From: Phytohabitans suffuscus
Lineage (GTDB): Bacteria > Actinomycetota > Actinomycetes > Mycobacteriales > Micromonosporaceae
Assembly (NCBI RefSeq): GCF_011764565.1
Contig: NZ_AP022871.1
Coordinates: forward strand, 8,804,320-8,868,319
DNA length: 64,000 nt
Direction of reading: 5' to 3'
This document shows, in pieces, positions 16,266 to 26,726 of the stretch. The translations under genes and the position numbers were made by a program. The notes under the pieces were generated by a model, which saw only the letters and a program-made list of their open reading frames with translations, did no database searches and was not told where the DNA came from. Every line of letters starts with the position of its first letter. The first letter of the stretch is position 1.

Positions 16266-17523
16266 GGCACGCTCCATCCCGCCCGGTCGTCCCGGACCAC
16301 CCGGCCGCCTGCCATCACCCACCGCACCCCGCGGAACGCGGACGTGCGCTCGGCGGGGTCGTCGTCCATCGCGACCAGGTCGGCGTACCGTCCGGGTTGG
16401 ACGGTGCCGAGGTCGCCGTCCGCGCCGAGCCAGCGCACCGGGCCGAGCGTGCCGGCGTACAGGGCGCGCGCCGGTCCGATGCCCGCCTCGGACATGTACT
16501 CCAGCTCGCGCACCGAGGCGTTGGTGCCCTCGAAGTGCCAGAACGGCGGCATGTCGCTGCCCAGCAGCACCTCGACGCCGGCCGCCACCGCGGTCGCGAA
16601 GCTGTCCAGGTGGCACGGTCCGGCGCCCAGCGAGCGGGCCTGCATCCACTCCGGCACGCCCAGCTCGTCGAAGAACTCCTTGCAGCGGGTGACCAGCAGT
16701 GTCGGGACGAGGGCGGTGCCCCGCTCGGCCATCAGCGCGGCGACGTCGGCGGTCAGCTCGTACCCGTGCTCGACGCAGTCCAGCCCCAGCGCCACCGCCT
16801 CGGCGATCACCTCGGCCGGGCCGGCGTGCGCGGTGACCCGCCGCCCCCACGCGTGCGCGGTCTCGATGACCGCGGCCAGCTCGTCCGGGAAGAGCTGGCG
16901 GGTGGTGATCTGCTCGTGCTGGCCGGCGATGCCCCGGAGATCATCACCTTGATCAGGTCGGCGCCGGCCCTGACCTGGCTGCGCACCCCGCGGCGGAACC
17001 CGTCGGCGCCGTCGCACTCCAGGGTGTCCGGGCTCTCGTGGCCGTGGCCGCCGGTGCAGACCAGCGCCCGGCCGGCGGTGAAGATGCGCGGTCCGGGCAC
17101 CCGGCCGGCGGTGACGGCCCGGCGCAGCGCGAAGTCGGCGTGGTCCTTCTCGGCGACGCAGCGGACGGTGGTCACGCCGGCCAGCAGCGTGCGCCGGGCC
17201 CCGTCGGCCATGTAGAGCGCCAGCTCGTGCGGGTTCATCGTCTTGACGCCGTCGCCGCCGCTGCCGGGCAGCGACAGGGACAGGTGGGTGTGCATGTTGA
17301 CGAGGCCGGGCGTCAGGTGGGCGCCGTCGAGGTCCACGGTGGAGTGTTCGCCGGCCGCGCGGGCCTGGGCGAGCACCTCCTCGCGGGGCCCGACGGCGGC
17401 GACGCGCTCGCCGCGCACCCAGACGCCGGCGTCGGGCAGGGCGGGCACGCCCTCGACGATCCGGCCGTCCACGACGGTGCAGCCGACCACCACGGTGGAC
17501 CGGCCCGCGCTCTGCTCGCTCAT
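16262..17523 (-). CDS. amidohydrolase family protein (frameshifted as sequenced)
   Basis: About 420 residues after restoring one base. The N-terminal frame has 'HLTPGLVNMHTHLSLSLPG' (first metal site HTH) and runs to 'ADLIKVMISG'. The other frame resumes at 'GIAGQHEQITTRQLFPDELAAVIE' and holds 'VTAHAGPAEVI', 'CVEHGYEL' and 'VLLGSDMPPFWHFEG', completing the metal-binding set of imidazolonepropionase/prolidase-like amidohydrolases. The break is in a run of four C at 16932-16935; five would restore frame. ATG start at 17523 overlaps the HyuB stop. It probably hydrolyses a cyclic or linear amide downstream of HyuAB. Confidence 0.8.
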
Positions 17524-19178
17524 GCTGTCACTCCGTACACCTCGCGTGCGGCGGCGACGGAGACGTAGCCCTCGGCCACGTCCTCGCGCACCGCCTCGGG
17601 GTCGCGCCCGGCGGGGTCGCCGTGCCCGCCGCCACCGGCGGTCAGCAACGTCACCCGGTCACCCACCTGCACCCGCGTCCGCTTCGTACTCACCCGCGCC
17701 TCACGAGAGGTGCCCGGAAAGACGACGACCCGGTTGGGTTCCGGCTCCAACCCGCCGTCCAGAGCCCACGGCCGGCTGCGGGTCTTCTTGATCACCGACA
17801 GGAACTCACCCGGCGTCACGAACCGGATGTCCCGCCGCAACCCCACACCACCCCGGAACCGACCCGCACCACCGGAGTCGACACGCATCTCCACCCGCTC
17901 GAAGAACATGCCGGTCTTCGCCTCCAGGACCTCGACCGGGGTGTTGCGGGCCTGCGTCTGGCACAGGTGGTTGGCGGGGCCGATGCCGTCGTGGTCCGGT
18001 GCCGCGCCCCAGCCCACCGCGTCGTTGTTGCTGACCGCGAAGAGCTGCCCGGTGTCGGGATGGGTCCCCACCATCATGAAGCCCGGCACGTCGCCGCCGG
18101 ACGAGGCGGGCAACCGGTCCGGCATGCCCTGGGCGAGCGCCTTGTAGATCAGCTCCAGCGCGACGGTGCCGGTCCACTGGGTGAAGGTGGCGGCCGGGTA
18201 CACGGCGTGGAAGAGCGTGCCCGGCGCGGCGCGCACGTCGAGCGCGGCGAAGTGGCCGGCGTTGGTCTGCTCACCGGGGGTGGTGATCGCCTTGAACGCG
18301 ACCCGCGCGGTGGCGATCGTCGCGCCGAACGGCAGGTTGACCGGCCCGGGAACGGCCGGCGACGAGCCGGCGAAGTCCACGGTGAACCGTCCGTCCGCGA
18401 CGGTCACGGTGCACCGCATCAGGATCGGGTCGGCGGTGACGCCGTCGTCGTCGAGCCAGTCCTGCGCGGTCCACGAGCCCTGCGGCAGCGCCTCGACGGC
18501 GGCGCGGGCGCGCGCCTCGCCGTCCTCGATCATCCGCCGCACCGCCGCCGCGACGGTGTCCCGGCCGAACCTGCCGAAGATCTCCAGCAGCCGCCGCTCG
18601 CCGGTGCGGATCGCGGCCACCTGGGCGTGCAGGTCGCCGAGGACGAGGTCGGGCATGCGCGAGTTGAAGCGGATCAGCTCGACGATCTCGGGCGCCGGCT
18701 CGCCGGCCCGGAAGATCCGGGTGCCGGGGAAGATGACGCCCTCCTGGTGCATGTCGGTCGAGTCGAGCACGTAGCCGGGGTCCTTGGCGCCCAGGTCCAT
18801 CCAATGTGCCCGGATGCACAGGTAGCCGACCGCCGCGCCGTCGAGGAACACCGGCGCGAAGAGGGTCGCGTCGTACGCGTGGGCGGCGTTCCAGTACGGG
18901 TAGTTCATCAGCACGACGTCGCCGGCGCGCAGGGTGTCCGCGCCGACGTACTCGACGCCCTTGCGGATGGAGTAGTCGTTGGCGCCGAGGAAGCGGCTCA
19001 GCCCGGTGGACTCGGCGACCAGGCGCAGGTCGGCGTCGTAGATGGAGATGCCGAAGTCGTGCACCTCGTAGATGACCGGGTTGAACGCGGTGCGGATGAG
19101 CGCCGCCCGCATCTCCTCGGCCGCCGCCACGAGGTAGCTGCGCACCACCTCGACGGTCGCGCCGTCCACATCAGACAT
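17520..19178 (-). CDS. hyuB: hydantoinase B / oxoprolinase family protein, copy 1
   Basis: 552 residues, ATG at 19178, overlapping the stop of the second HyuB by 8 bases. The HyuB family is the hydrolytic subunit that works with ATPase HyuA in N-methylhydantoinase, 5-oxoprolinase and acetophenone-carboxylase-type complexes. Seen here: 'EVVRSYLVAAAEEMRAALIRTAFNPVIYEVHDFG', 'MDLGAKDPGYVLDSTDMHQEG', 'LPASSGGDVPGFMMVGTHPDTG', and the Gly-rich C-terminal 'LLTAGGGGHGDPAGRDPEAVREDV'. It is highly similar to the next upstream gene over its whole length and almost identical at DNA level over the last ~380 bases. A HyuA-HyuB-HyuB set suggests two substrate-specific or a heteromeric B layer. Confidence 0.88.
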   Translation of the reverse strand: MSDVDGATVEVVRSYLVAAAEEMRAALIRTAFNPVIYEVHDFGISIYDADLRLVAESTGLSRFLGANDYSIRKGVEYVGADTLRAGDVVLMNYPYWNAAHAYDATLFAPVFLDGAAVGYLCIRAHWMDLGAKDPGYVLDSTDMHQEGVIFPGTRIFRAGEPAPEIVELIRFNSRMPDLVLGDLHAQVAAIRTGERRLLEIFGRFGRDTVAAAVRRMIEDGEARARAAVEALPQGSWTAQDWLDDDGVTADPILMRCTVTVADGRFTVDFAGSSPAVPGPVNLPFGATIATARVAFKAITTPGEQTNAGHFAALDVRAAPGTLFHAVYPAATFTQWTGTVALELIYKALAQGMPDRLPASSGGDVPGFMMVGTHPDTGQLFAVSNNDAVGWGAAPDHDGIGPANHLCQTQARNTPVEVLEAKTGMFFERVEMRVDSGGAGRFRGGVGLRRDIRFVTPGEFLSVIKKTRSRPWALDGGLEPEPNRVVVFPGTSREARVSTKRTRVQVGDRVTLLTAGGGGHGDPAGRDPEAVREDVAEGYVSVAAAREVYGVTA

Positions 19179-20831
19179 CCCGCACCCCGTACACCTCGCG
19201 GGCCGCCTCGGGCGACACGTAGCCCTCGGCCACGTCCTCGCGCACCGCCTCCGGGTCGCGCCCACCCGGGTCGCCGTGCCCACCGCCACCGGCGGTCAGC
19301 AACGTCACCCGGTCACCCACCTGCACCCGCGTCCGCTTCGTACTCACCCGCGCCTCACGAGAGGTACCCGGGAAGACGACCACCTGGTTCGGATCCGGCT
19401 CCAACCCGCCGTCCAGAGCCCACGGCCGGCTGCGGGTCTTCTTGATCACCGACAGGAACTCACCCGGCGTCACGAACCGGATGTCCCGCCGCAACCCCAC
19501 ACCACCCCGGAACCGACCCGCACCACCGGAGTCGACACGCATCTCCACCCGCTCGAAGAACATGCCGGTCCTGGCTTCGAGCACCTCGATGGGGTCATCC
19601 GGCCGGTGCTGCCGGAGACGTGGGTGGCCGCGTTCATGCCGTCGTGCGCGACCGTGGCGCCCCAGCCGACCGGGTCGTTGTTGCTGACCGCGAAGAGCTG
19701 CCCGGTGTCGGGATGGGTCCCCACCATCATGAAGCCCGGCACATCACCGCCGGACGAGGCGGGCAACCGGTCCGGCATGCCCCGGGCGAGCGCCTTGAGG
19801 ATCAGCTCGACCGCCACGATGCCGGTCCAGAGGGTGTACGTCGGCTGCGGGTAGACCGCGTGGAAGAGCGTGCCCGGCTCGGCCTTCACCCGCAGCGGCG
19901 CCACCGTGCCCTCGTTGGAGGGCTGGTCCGGCGAGGTCAGCGACTTGAGCACCACCTTGCAGATCGCCTCGGTGGCGCCGAACGGCATGTTGATCGGCCC
20001 GGCCGTGGCCGGTGAGGATCCGGCGAAGTCGACGGTGAACTCGCCGTCCGCGATCGTCACGGTGGCCTGCATCCGGACCGGCTCGGTCCCGATCCCGTCG
20101 TCGTCCAGCCAGTCGACCGCGGTCCACGAGCCCTGCGGCAGCGCGTCGAGGGCGGCCCGGCTACGAGCGGCGCCGTCGTCGATCATCCGCTGCACGGCCG
20201 CCGCCACGGTGTCCCGGCCGAACTTCTCGAGGATCTCCAGCAGGCGCCGCTCGCCTGTCCGCAACGCCGCGATCTGCGCGTGCAGGTCACCGAGCACCTC
20301 GGCCGGCATCCGCGAGTTGAAGCGGATGAGCTCGTGGATCTCGTGCACCGGCTCGCCGCGCGAGACCACCTTGGTACCCGGGAAGATGAGCCCTTCCTGG
20401 TGCATGTCGGTGGAGTCGAGCACGTAGCCGGGGTCCTTGGCGCCCAGGTCCATCCAATGTGCCCGGACGCAGAGGAAGCCGACGAGCGTGCCGTCCGCGG
20501 GCCAGAAGACCGGCGCGAAGAGGGTGGCGTCGGAGGCGTGCGCGGCGTTCCAGTACGGGTAGTTGAGCAGGACCACGTCGCCGGGGTGCAGGTTGTCGCG
20601 GCCGACGTACTCGACGCCCTTGCGCAGCGAGAAGTCGTTGGCGCCGAGGAAGAACGTCAGGCCGGTGGCCTCGGCGACCAGGCGCAGGTCGGCGTCGTAC
20701 ATGGACATGCCGAAGTCGTGCACCTCGTAGATGACCGGGTTGAACGAGGTGCGGATCAGCGTGGCCCGCATCTCCTCGGCGGCCGAGACGAGGTAGCTGC
20801 GCACGACTTCGACGGTGGCGCCGTCCATCAT
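19171..20831 (-). CDS. hyuB: hydantoinase B / oxoprolinase family protein, copy 2 (frameshifted as sequenced)
   Basis: About 553 residues after restoring one base. It begins at the ATG at 20831, overlapping the HyuA stop as ATGA, with 'MMDGATVEVVRSYLVSAAEEMRATLIRT'. The frame breaks in a run of four G (plus strand 19591-19594); adding one base gives 'TPIEVLEARTGMFFERVE', matching 'TPVEVLEAKTGMFFERVE' in copy 1. All other family blocks are present. Paralogue of the downstream gene. The frame coincidence at its start fuses it to HyuA in a naive translation, but the ATGA overlap shows a separate gene. Confidence 0.85.
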
Positions 20832-22874
20832 GAGTCCCCCAACGTGACGAGCAGGTACCCGTGGGGATCGACCTCGACCCGCTGTCCACTGGGGACGACG
20901 GTGGTCGAGGTGCCCTCGTCCACGAGCGCCGGGCCGGTGAAGGTGTCGCCGGGGCGAGGCCGTCGCGGTCGTACACGGCGAACGGGACCATCTCGCGGGT
21001 CGCCACGTCGTAGGCGGTGCGGTGCCCGAGCAGCGCCCGGCCCGGGTCGCCGTCGCCGCGCGCAGGCTCGGTGAGCGGCGGGCGGTGGGTGCGGCCGATC
21101 CCCGCACCCGCAGGTTGAGGATCTGCAGGCGGTTGCCCATGGTGTGGCCGTACCGCGCGTGGTGCAGCTCCTCGAAGGCGGTGCGGATCGCGTCGGGCCG
21201 CAGGTCGCGCCCGACGGTGACCATCAGCGAGTGCTCCTGGCCGAGGTAGCGCAGCTCCAGCTGCCGCTCCAGCACCGTGTCGGCGGGGCTGACGCCCTGG
21301 TCGGTCAGGGAGGCGACGGCGTCCGCCTCGACCGCCTTGTAGAGCGTCTCCAGCTCGTCCAGGTCGGCGTCGTCCAGCGTGGCCATCACCGTGCGGGCGA
21401 AGTCGTCGACGATGTCGGCGCAGAGCATGCCCCAGGCGGAGAAGCCGGACGGCGCGAACGGCACGACCACCTCGCGGATGCCCATCTCGCGGGCCAGCAG
21501 CGGGGCCAGCAACGGGCCGGCGCCGCCGAAGGCGAGCAGCGAGAAGACCCGGGGGTCGTGTCCACGTTCGACGGTGATCTGCCGGACCGCGCCGACCGTG
21601 CGGGCCAGCAGCACGTCGACGACACCGGCGGCGGCCGCCTCGGCGGTCAGGCCGAGCGGCTCGGCGACCGCCCGGGTGAGCGCGGCCCGCGCGGCGCCGG
21701 CCTGCAGGCCCATGCCGCCGCCGAGGAACCGGTCCGGGTCGATGTAGCCGAGCACGACGGCGGCGTCGGTGACGGTCGGCTCGGTGCCGCCGCGGCCGTA
21801 GCAGACCGGGCCCGGGTCGGCGCCGGCGCTGCGCGGGCCGACCTTGAGCAGGCCCCGGTCGAGCCAGGCGATCGAGCCGCCGCCGGCGCCGATCGTGCGG
21901 ATGTCGTAGGCGGGGATCAGCAGCGGGAAGTGCTCCAGCTGCGCCTCGTACGCGGCGACCGCGCCGCCCCGCTCGATGACGCAGGCGTCCAGCGAGGTGC
22001 CGCCGATGTCGAAGGTGAGCATGTTGTCGCGGCCGAGCGACTCGGCGAGGTACGCGGCGCCGACGATGCCGCCGGCCGGGCCGGACAGCACGGTGTGGGT
22101 CGGCGACGTCTTGGCCACGGTGGAGGTCATCGAGCCGCCGCCGGAGCGCATGATGAGGAACCGCCCGGCGAACCCGCGCCCGGCCAGGCCCGACTCCAAC
22201 TCGTCGACGTACCGCTCGAAGATGGGGCGGATGTACGCCTCCAGCACGGTGGTGCTGGTGCGCTCGTACTCCCGGTACTCGCGGACGATGTCGGTGGACA
22301 GGGACAGGCTCACGTCCGGGTACGCCTCGTGGATGATCCGGGCCGCCTCGCGCTCGTGGGTCGGGTCCAGGAACGAGTGCAGGAAGCAGATCGCGATCGA
22401 CCGCACGCCCTGCTCCTCCACGAGCGTGCGGGCGGCGGCGCGGACGCTGTCCGGGTCCAGCTCCTCGACCACCCGGCCCTTGTGGTCCAGGCGCCCCACG
22501 ACGCCCGCGGTGTACCGGCGCTTCACCAGGCTCTCCGGCCGCTGGTACGTGAAGTCGTACATGTGGTCGGCGGGCACGTTGCCGCGGCCGAGCAGGAAGA
22601 TGTCCCGGAAGCCCTCGTTGGTGACGATGCCGGTCGCCCCGCCGCGCCGCTCCAGCACCGCGTTGAGGCCGAGCGTCGTGCCGTGGATGAACAGCTCCAC
22701 AGTGGACAGGTCGGTGCCCAGCTCGGCGATCGCGTTCAGCACCCCGTCGGCCGGGCGGGCCGGTGTGGTGGACGCCTTGCGGAAGCGGACCCGGTTGGTG
22801 CGGGTGTCCAGCTCCATCGCGTCGACGAACGTGCCGCCGATGTCGACGGCGAGCCGGATGTGCGGTTCAGGCAC
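20828..22874 (-). CDS. hyuA: hydantoinase/oxoprolinase ATPase subunit A (two frameshifts as sequenced)
   Basis: About 682 residues after restoring two bases, the normal HyuA length. GTG at 22874 overlaps the stop of the ABC ATPase by 8 bases; GGAG lies about 10 bases upstream. Actin-like ATPase motifs: 'AVDIGGTFVDAMELD' (phosphate 1), 'LSGPAGGIVGAAYLA', 'TFDIGGTSLDA' and 'GAGGGSIAWLD'. Frame is lost at 21100-21103 (CCCC on plus) and again at 20951-20954 (GGGG on plus); five bases in each restores 'NLRVRGIGRTHRPPL' and 'LAPGDTFTGPALVDEG'. It should activate a cyclic amide or ketone by ATP hydrolysis for the HyuB subunits. Confidence 0.87.
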
Positions 22875-24855
22875 GGGTCTGTGCTCCTTCCCGGATCAGT
22901 GCGGGGATCTGCGGGACGCGCCAGCAGGCCGCCTCGCTGGCCCCGTACGCGACCAGCGGCTGCGCCTGCGCGCGGCACTCGTCGGTGACGAACGGGCAGC
23001 GCGCGGCGAGCGGGCAGCCGGTGGCGGCGTCCGCCTCGTCCAGGTCCTTGGCCAGCTCCACCCGGGGCTCCGCCCGCTGTGGGCCCCCGGCTGTGCCGCC
23101 GTCGAGGCTCGGCGCGCTGGACAGCAGCGCCCGGGTGTACGGGTGGCGCGGGTTGCCGAAGACCTCCTCCACCGGGCCCTGCTCGACGATCCGGCCGAGG
23201 TAGAGCACCACGACCCGGTCGCAGAAGCCGCGCACCGTGGCCAGGTCGTGGGAGATGAAGACCGAGCCGCGGGACGCGTCCCCGGCCAGCTCCGCGATCA
23301 CGTCGAGGATCTGCGCCTGCACGGTGACGTCCAGCGCGGAGGTGGGCTCGTCGAAGACGATCAGGTCGGGGTCGCCGACCAGCGCGCGGGCGATGCCGAC
23401 CCGCTGTGCCTGGCCGCCGGAGAGCTCGTGCGGGCGGCGGCGGAGCATGGTGGGGTCGAGGTGCATCCGGGCGAGCACCTCGGCGACGCGTTCGGCCCGC
23501 TCGGCGGCCGGTACACCGAGGGCGCGCAGCGGCTCGCCGATGGCGTCGGCGACGGTGCGGCGCGGGCTCAGCGAGCCGACCGGGTCCTGGAAGACAAGGC
23601 GGGCCTTGGTACGCAGCCGGCGCAGCTTCCGGCCCCGCTGGGCGTGCGGGTCGGTGCCGGCGAGCCGCACGGTGCCGCTGCTCGGCGCGGCCAGGCCGAG
23701 CATGAGCCGGGCGAGGGTGCTCTTGCCGCAGCCGCTCTCGCCGACCACGCCGACGGTCTCGCCGGCGCGGACCTGGAGGCTGACGCCGCGCAGCGCGTGG
23801 TGGCCGCCGCTGCCGAAGCGGCTGCCGTACACGACGTGCGCGTCGTCGATCTCCATCACCACGCGGCCCGTCGCCGGCCTCTTCTCCGCAGCGGGAGGCG
23901 GCGCGGCGGCCGCCGGGCCGGACCGCGGGTGGAAGCAGGCGTACTGCCAGCCGTCACCGGCGAGCGCGGGCCGCGACGCCGTGCACTCGCCGGTCGCGTG
24001 CGCGCAGCGGGGGGCGAACGGGCACGCGGCGGGCGGCGACGACAGCAGCGGCATCGCGCCGCCGATCGCGCGGGCCGGCCGGCCGGACACGTCGGGCACG
24101 GAGGCCAGCAGTGCCCGGGTGTACGGGTGGGCCGGCTCGCGCAGCACCTTGGCCGCCGGGCCGCTCTCCACGACCGTGCCGGCGTACAGCACGGCGACCC
24201 GGTCGCAGACGGACGCGATCGAGGCGAGGTCGTGCGAGATGAGCAGCACGCCCCGGCCGTCGGTGTCGGCGGCGTGCCGGAACTGCCGCAGGATCTCCCG
24301 GGTCAGCGTGACGTCGAGCCCGGTGGTCGGCTCGTCGGCGACCAGCAGGCCGGGCGCGCAGCCGGTGGCCAGCGAGATCATCACCCGCTGGGCCATGCCG
24401 CCGGAGAGCTCGTGCGGGTACGCGTCGAGCCGCCGGGCGGGGTTGCGGATGCCGACCGCCTCGAAGAGCTGCCGCGCCGCCTCCCGGTCCAGCTTCTGGT
24501 GGGTGGTGAGGCGGTCGGTGAGCTGGCGGCCGACGGTGCGGGTGGGGCTGAGCGCGCCGCGCGGGTTCTGGAAGCAGAGCGCGGCGCCGTGCCCGCGGTG
24601 GGTGGCGAGCGCGGCCTCGTCCATCGCGAGCACGTCCGCGCCCTCGAACCGGACCGCGCCGCCCGTCTCGGCCCCGCCGGGCAGCAGCGCCACGATCGCG
24701 CGGGCGACCATGCTCTTGCCGCCGCCGCTCTCCCCGACCAGCCCGACCACCTCGCCGGCGTCGACGCGCAGGTCGACGCCGCTGAGCGCGGCGACGTCCC
24801 GCCCCGGCCGCCGGATCAGCACGGAAAGGTCCTCTATGGACAGAAGATCGCTCAT
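22867..24855 (-). CDS. peptide/nickel-type ABC transporter ATP-binding protein, DppD-DppF fusion
   Basis: 662 residues with two complete ABC domains. The first has Walker A 'GESGGGKSM', signature 'LSGGMAQRV' and 'VADEPTTGLDV'. The second has 'GESGCGKST', 'LSGGQAQRV' and 'FDEPTSALDV'. Each is followed by an oligopeptide-transporter C-terminal zone with Cys-rich 'CPFAPRCAHATGEC' and 'CPLAARCPFVTDEC' motifs, as in DppD and DppF. The first signature reads LSGGM where LSGGQ is usual. ATG at 24855 in ATGA overlap with the permease. It energises import of the substrate bound by the solute-binding protein of the operon. Confidence 0.92.
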   Translation of the reverse strand: MSDLLSIEDLSVLIRRPGRDVAALSGVDLRVDAGEVVGLVGESGGGKSMVARAIVALLPGGAETGGAVRFEGADVLAMDEAALATHRGHGAALCFQNPRGALSPTRTVGRQLTDRLTTHQKLDREAARQLFEAVGIRNPARRLDAYPHELSGGMAQRVMISLATGCAPGLLVADEPTTGLDVTLTREILRQFRHAADTDGRGVLLISHDLASIASVCDRVAVLYAGTVVESGPAAKVLREPAHPYTRALLASVPDVSGRPARAIGGAMPLLSSPPAACPFAPRCAHATGECTASRPALAGDGWQYACFHPRSGPAAAAPPPAAEKRPATGRVVMEIDDAHVVYGSRFGSGGHHALRGVSLQVRAGETVGVVGESGCGKSTLARLMLGLAAPSSGTVRLAGTDPHAQRGRKLRRLRTKARLVFQDPVGSLSPRRTVADAIGEPLRALGVPAAERAERVAEVLARMHLDPTMLRRRPHELSGGQAQRVGIARALVGDPDLIVFDEPTSALDVTVQAQILDVIAELAGDASRGSVFISHDLATVRGFCDRVVVLYLGRIVEQGPVEEVFGNPRHPYTRALLSSAPSLDGGTAGGPQRAEPRVELAKDLDEADAATGCPLAARCPFVTDECRAQAQPLVAYGASEAACWRVPQIPALIREGAQTRA

Positions 24856-25709
24856 GACGTACGCCTCCGGTCGGCCCGCTCCTGCAGGCCCTCGCCGAGC
24901 AGGCTGAAGCCGAGCACGCAGACCAGCAGCGCCAGGCCGGGCGGCACCGAGGTCCACCAGCGGCCGGCGACCACGTCCGGGCTGCCCAGGCTGATCATCG
25001 CGCCCCACTCCGCGCCGGGCACGGTCACGCCGAGGCCGAGGAACGACAGGCCGGCGAGGGTGAGCATCGCCCAGCCGCAGTTGAGCGGGGCGATGACGCG
25101 TACCGGCGTGAGGCTGTTGGGCAGCACGTGCCGCCACAGCACGCCGAGGGTGGAGGCGCCCGAGGTGATCGAGGCGTCCACGAACGGCAGCTCGCGGATC
25201 GACCGGACCTCGGCGCGGACCAGGCGCGCGTACGCCGGCGCGTTCACGGCGGCGATCGTGATGACGAGGTTGACGGTGCCGTTGCCGAGCAGGGCGGCGA
25301 CGGCGAGCGCGAGGATGAACGTGGGGAACGCCTGGAAGATGTCGACGATCCGCATCAGCACGTCGTCCACCCAGCCGCCGAGGTAGCCGGCGAGCAGGCC
25401 GAGCGCGGTGCCGGCGACGACGGCGAGCGCGACCGCGGCGACCGCGACGCCCAGGTCGAGTCGGGCGGCGTAGAGCAGCCGGCTCCAGATGTCCATGCCG
25501 TTGGTGTCGGTGCCGAGCGGGTGCGCGCCGCCCGGACCGGCGAGGGTCGCGTTGGCGTCGATCTCCTCCGGCCCCCAGCCGCTGATCAGCGGCGCGGCCA
25601 GCGCGGCGAGCGCGACCACCGCGAGGATCGCGGCGCCGGTGACGATCAGCGCGCGGGAGAAGCCGCCACCGGCCCGGCGGCTCACCGCCCGCGTCCGCCC
25701 GTTCGCCAT
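24852..25709 (-). CDS. ABC transporter permease, DppC type
   Basis: 285 residues from the ATG at 25709. Several membrane segments are evident (for example 'ALIVTGAAILAVVALAALAAPLI', 'LGVAVAAVALAVVAGTALGLLAGYL', 'ALLVCVLGFSLLGEGL'). The N-terminal OppC_N-like region ends in 'HPLGTDTNGMDIWSRLLYAARLDLGV', and the EAA-like loop is 'VRSIRELPFVDASITSGASTLGVLWRHVLPNSLTP'. Inner-membrane partner of the DppB-like gene. Confidence 0.92.
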   Translation of the reverse strand: MANGRTRAVSRRAGGGFSRALIVTGAAILAVVALAALAAPLISGWGPEEIDANATLAGPGGAHPLGTDTNGMDIWSRLLYAARLDLGVAVAAVALAVVAGTALGLLAGYLGGWVDDVLMRIVDIFQAFPTFILALAVAALLGNGTVNLVITIAAVNAPAYARLVRAEVRSIRELPFVDASITSGASTLGVLWRHVLPNSLTPVRVIAPLNCGWAMLTLAGLSFLGLGVTVPGAEWGAMISLGSPDVVAGRWWTSVPPGLALLVCVLGFSLLGEGLQERADRRRTS

Positions 25710-26719
25710 CAGATCCTCACTCTCGGGTCGAGGACCGCGTGTACCACGTCGGCGATCAGGAACACGAGCACGTAGCCGAGCGCGATCAGCAGCACCGACG
25801 CCTGCACGACGGGGTAGTCGCGGTAGAGCAGCCCGCGCAGCGCCCACTGGCCGAAGCCCTGCCACGAGTAGACGTACTCGATGAGCACGGTCGAGCCGAT
25901 CGCGGTGCCGAACACCAGCGCGGCCAGCGCCGGCAGGCGTACCAGGGCCGGGCGCAGCAGGTACCCGCGAAGGAGCGTGCGTGGCCGAAGACCGTGCGTG
26001 GTCGCGGCGAGGTAGGCCTCGGAGCGCAGCACCTCCAGGGCGGAGGCGCGCACGCTGCGCAGCAGCGGCGCGACGACCACGATCGCGAGCGTGGCGACCG
26101 GCAGCGCCAGGTGGCTCAGCGCCGAGGTGAACGCGGGCCCGTTGGCGGTCAGGATCGCGTCGACGAGGTCGGCGCCGGTCAGCGGCGTCAGGTCGGTGTC
26201 CGGGTCGACCCGGCCGCTGGGCGCGGGAAACCAGCCCAGGGCGCTGTAGCCGACCAGGATCAGCACCAGGCCGAGCCAGAACTCGGGCATCGAGTTGCCG
26301 ACCAGCGCGAGGATCCGCACGCTGTGGTCGCCGAACCGGTCCGCGCGCCGGGCCGACCAGACGCCGAGCACGACCGCGACCACCAGGGCGAGGCCGACCG
26401 CGAGGACGACCAGCTCCAGCGTCGGCCCGACCCGCAGGGCCAGCTCAGAGCCGACCGGCGCGCCGCTCTGGATGGAGGTGCCGAAGTCGCCGGTGACCAG
26501 CCCTTTCAGGTAGTCCAGGAACTGCTGCCACATCGGCTTGTCCAGCCCGAAGCGGGCGCGGGCGGCCGCCGCGTCCGCCTCGGTCGCGTTCGGGCCCAGG
26601 ATGGTCCGGATCGGGTCGCCGGGCAGCACGCGCACCAGCACGAACGTCAGCACGACGACACCGAGCAGGACCGGGACGACCTGGAGCAGCCGCCGGGCGA
26701 CGAAGCGAAGAAGCCGCAT
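25709..26719 (-). CDS. ABC transporter permease, DppB type
   Basis: 336 residues with about six membrane helices. N-terminal 'ARRLLQVVPVLLGVVVLTFVLVRVLPGDP' and the 'SMPEFWLGLVLILV' and 'EYVYSWQGFGQWALRGLLYRDYPVVQA' blocks are hallmarks of DppB/OppB. It shares one base with the start of the DppC gene and begins 7 bases after the solute-binding protein gene. Confidence 0.92.
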   Translation of the reverse strand: MRLLRFVARRLLQVVPVLLGVVVLTFVLVRVLPGDPIRTILGPNATEADAAAARARFGLDKPMWQQFLDYLKGLVTGDFGTSIQSGAPVGSELALRVGPTLELVVLAVGLALVVAVVLGVWSARRADRFGDHSVRILALVGNSMPEFWLGLVLILVGYSALGWFPAPSGRVDPDTDLTPLTGADLVDAILTANGPAFTSALSHLALPVATLAIVVVAPLLRSVRASALEVLRSEAYLAATTHGLRPRTLLRGYLLRPALVRLPALAALVFGTAIGSTVLIEYVYSWQGFGQWALRGLLYRDYPVVQASVLLIALGYVLVFLIADVVHAVLDPRVRI

Positions 26720-26726
26720 CCGCGGG

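Noticed and set aside
19470-22874. Apparent 1,134-residue HyuA-HyuB fusion
   Set aside because: Two one-base losses in hyuA leave the original frame open through non-protein-like sequence into hyuB. The real hyuA end and the ATGA overlap with hyuB show two genes.
21976-25386. 1,136-residue plus-strand open frame opposite hyuA and the ABC ATPase
   Set aside because: Antisense shadow created by high third-position GC; Ser/Arg/Ala-rich without motifs.
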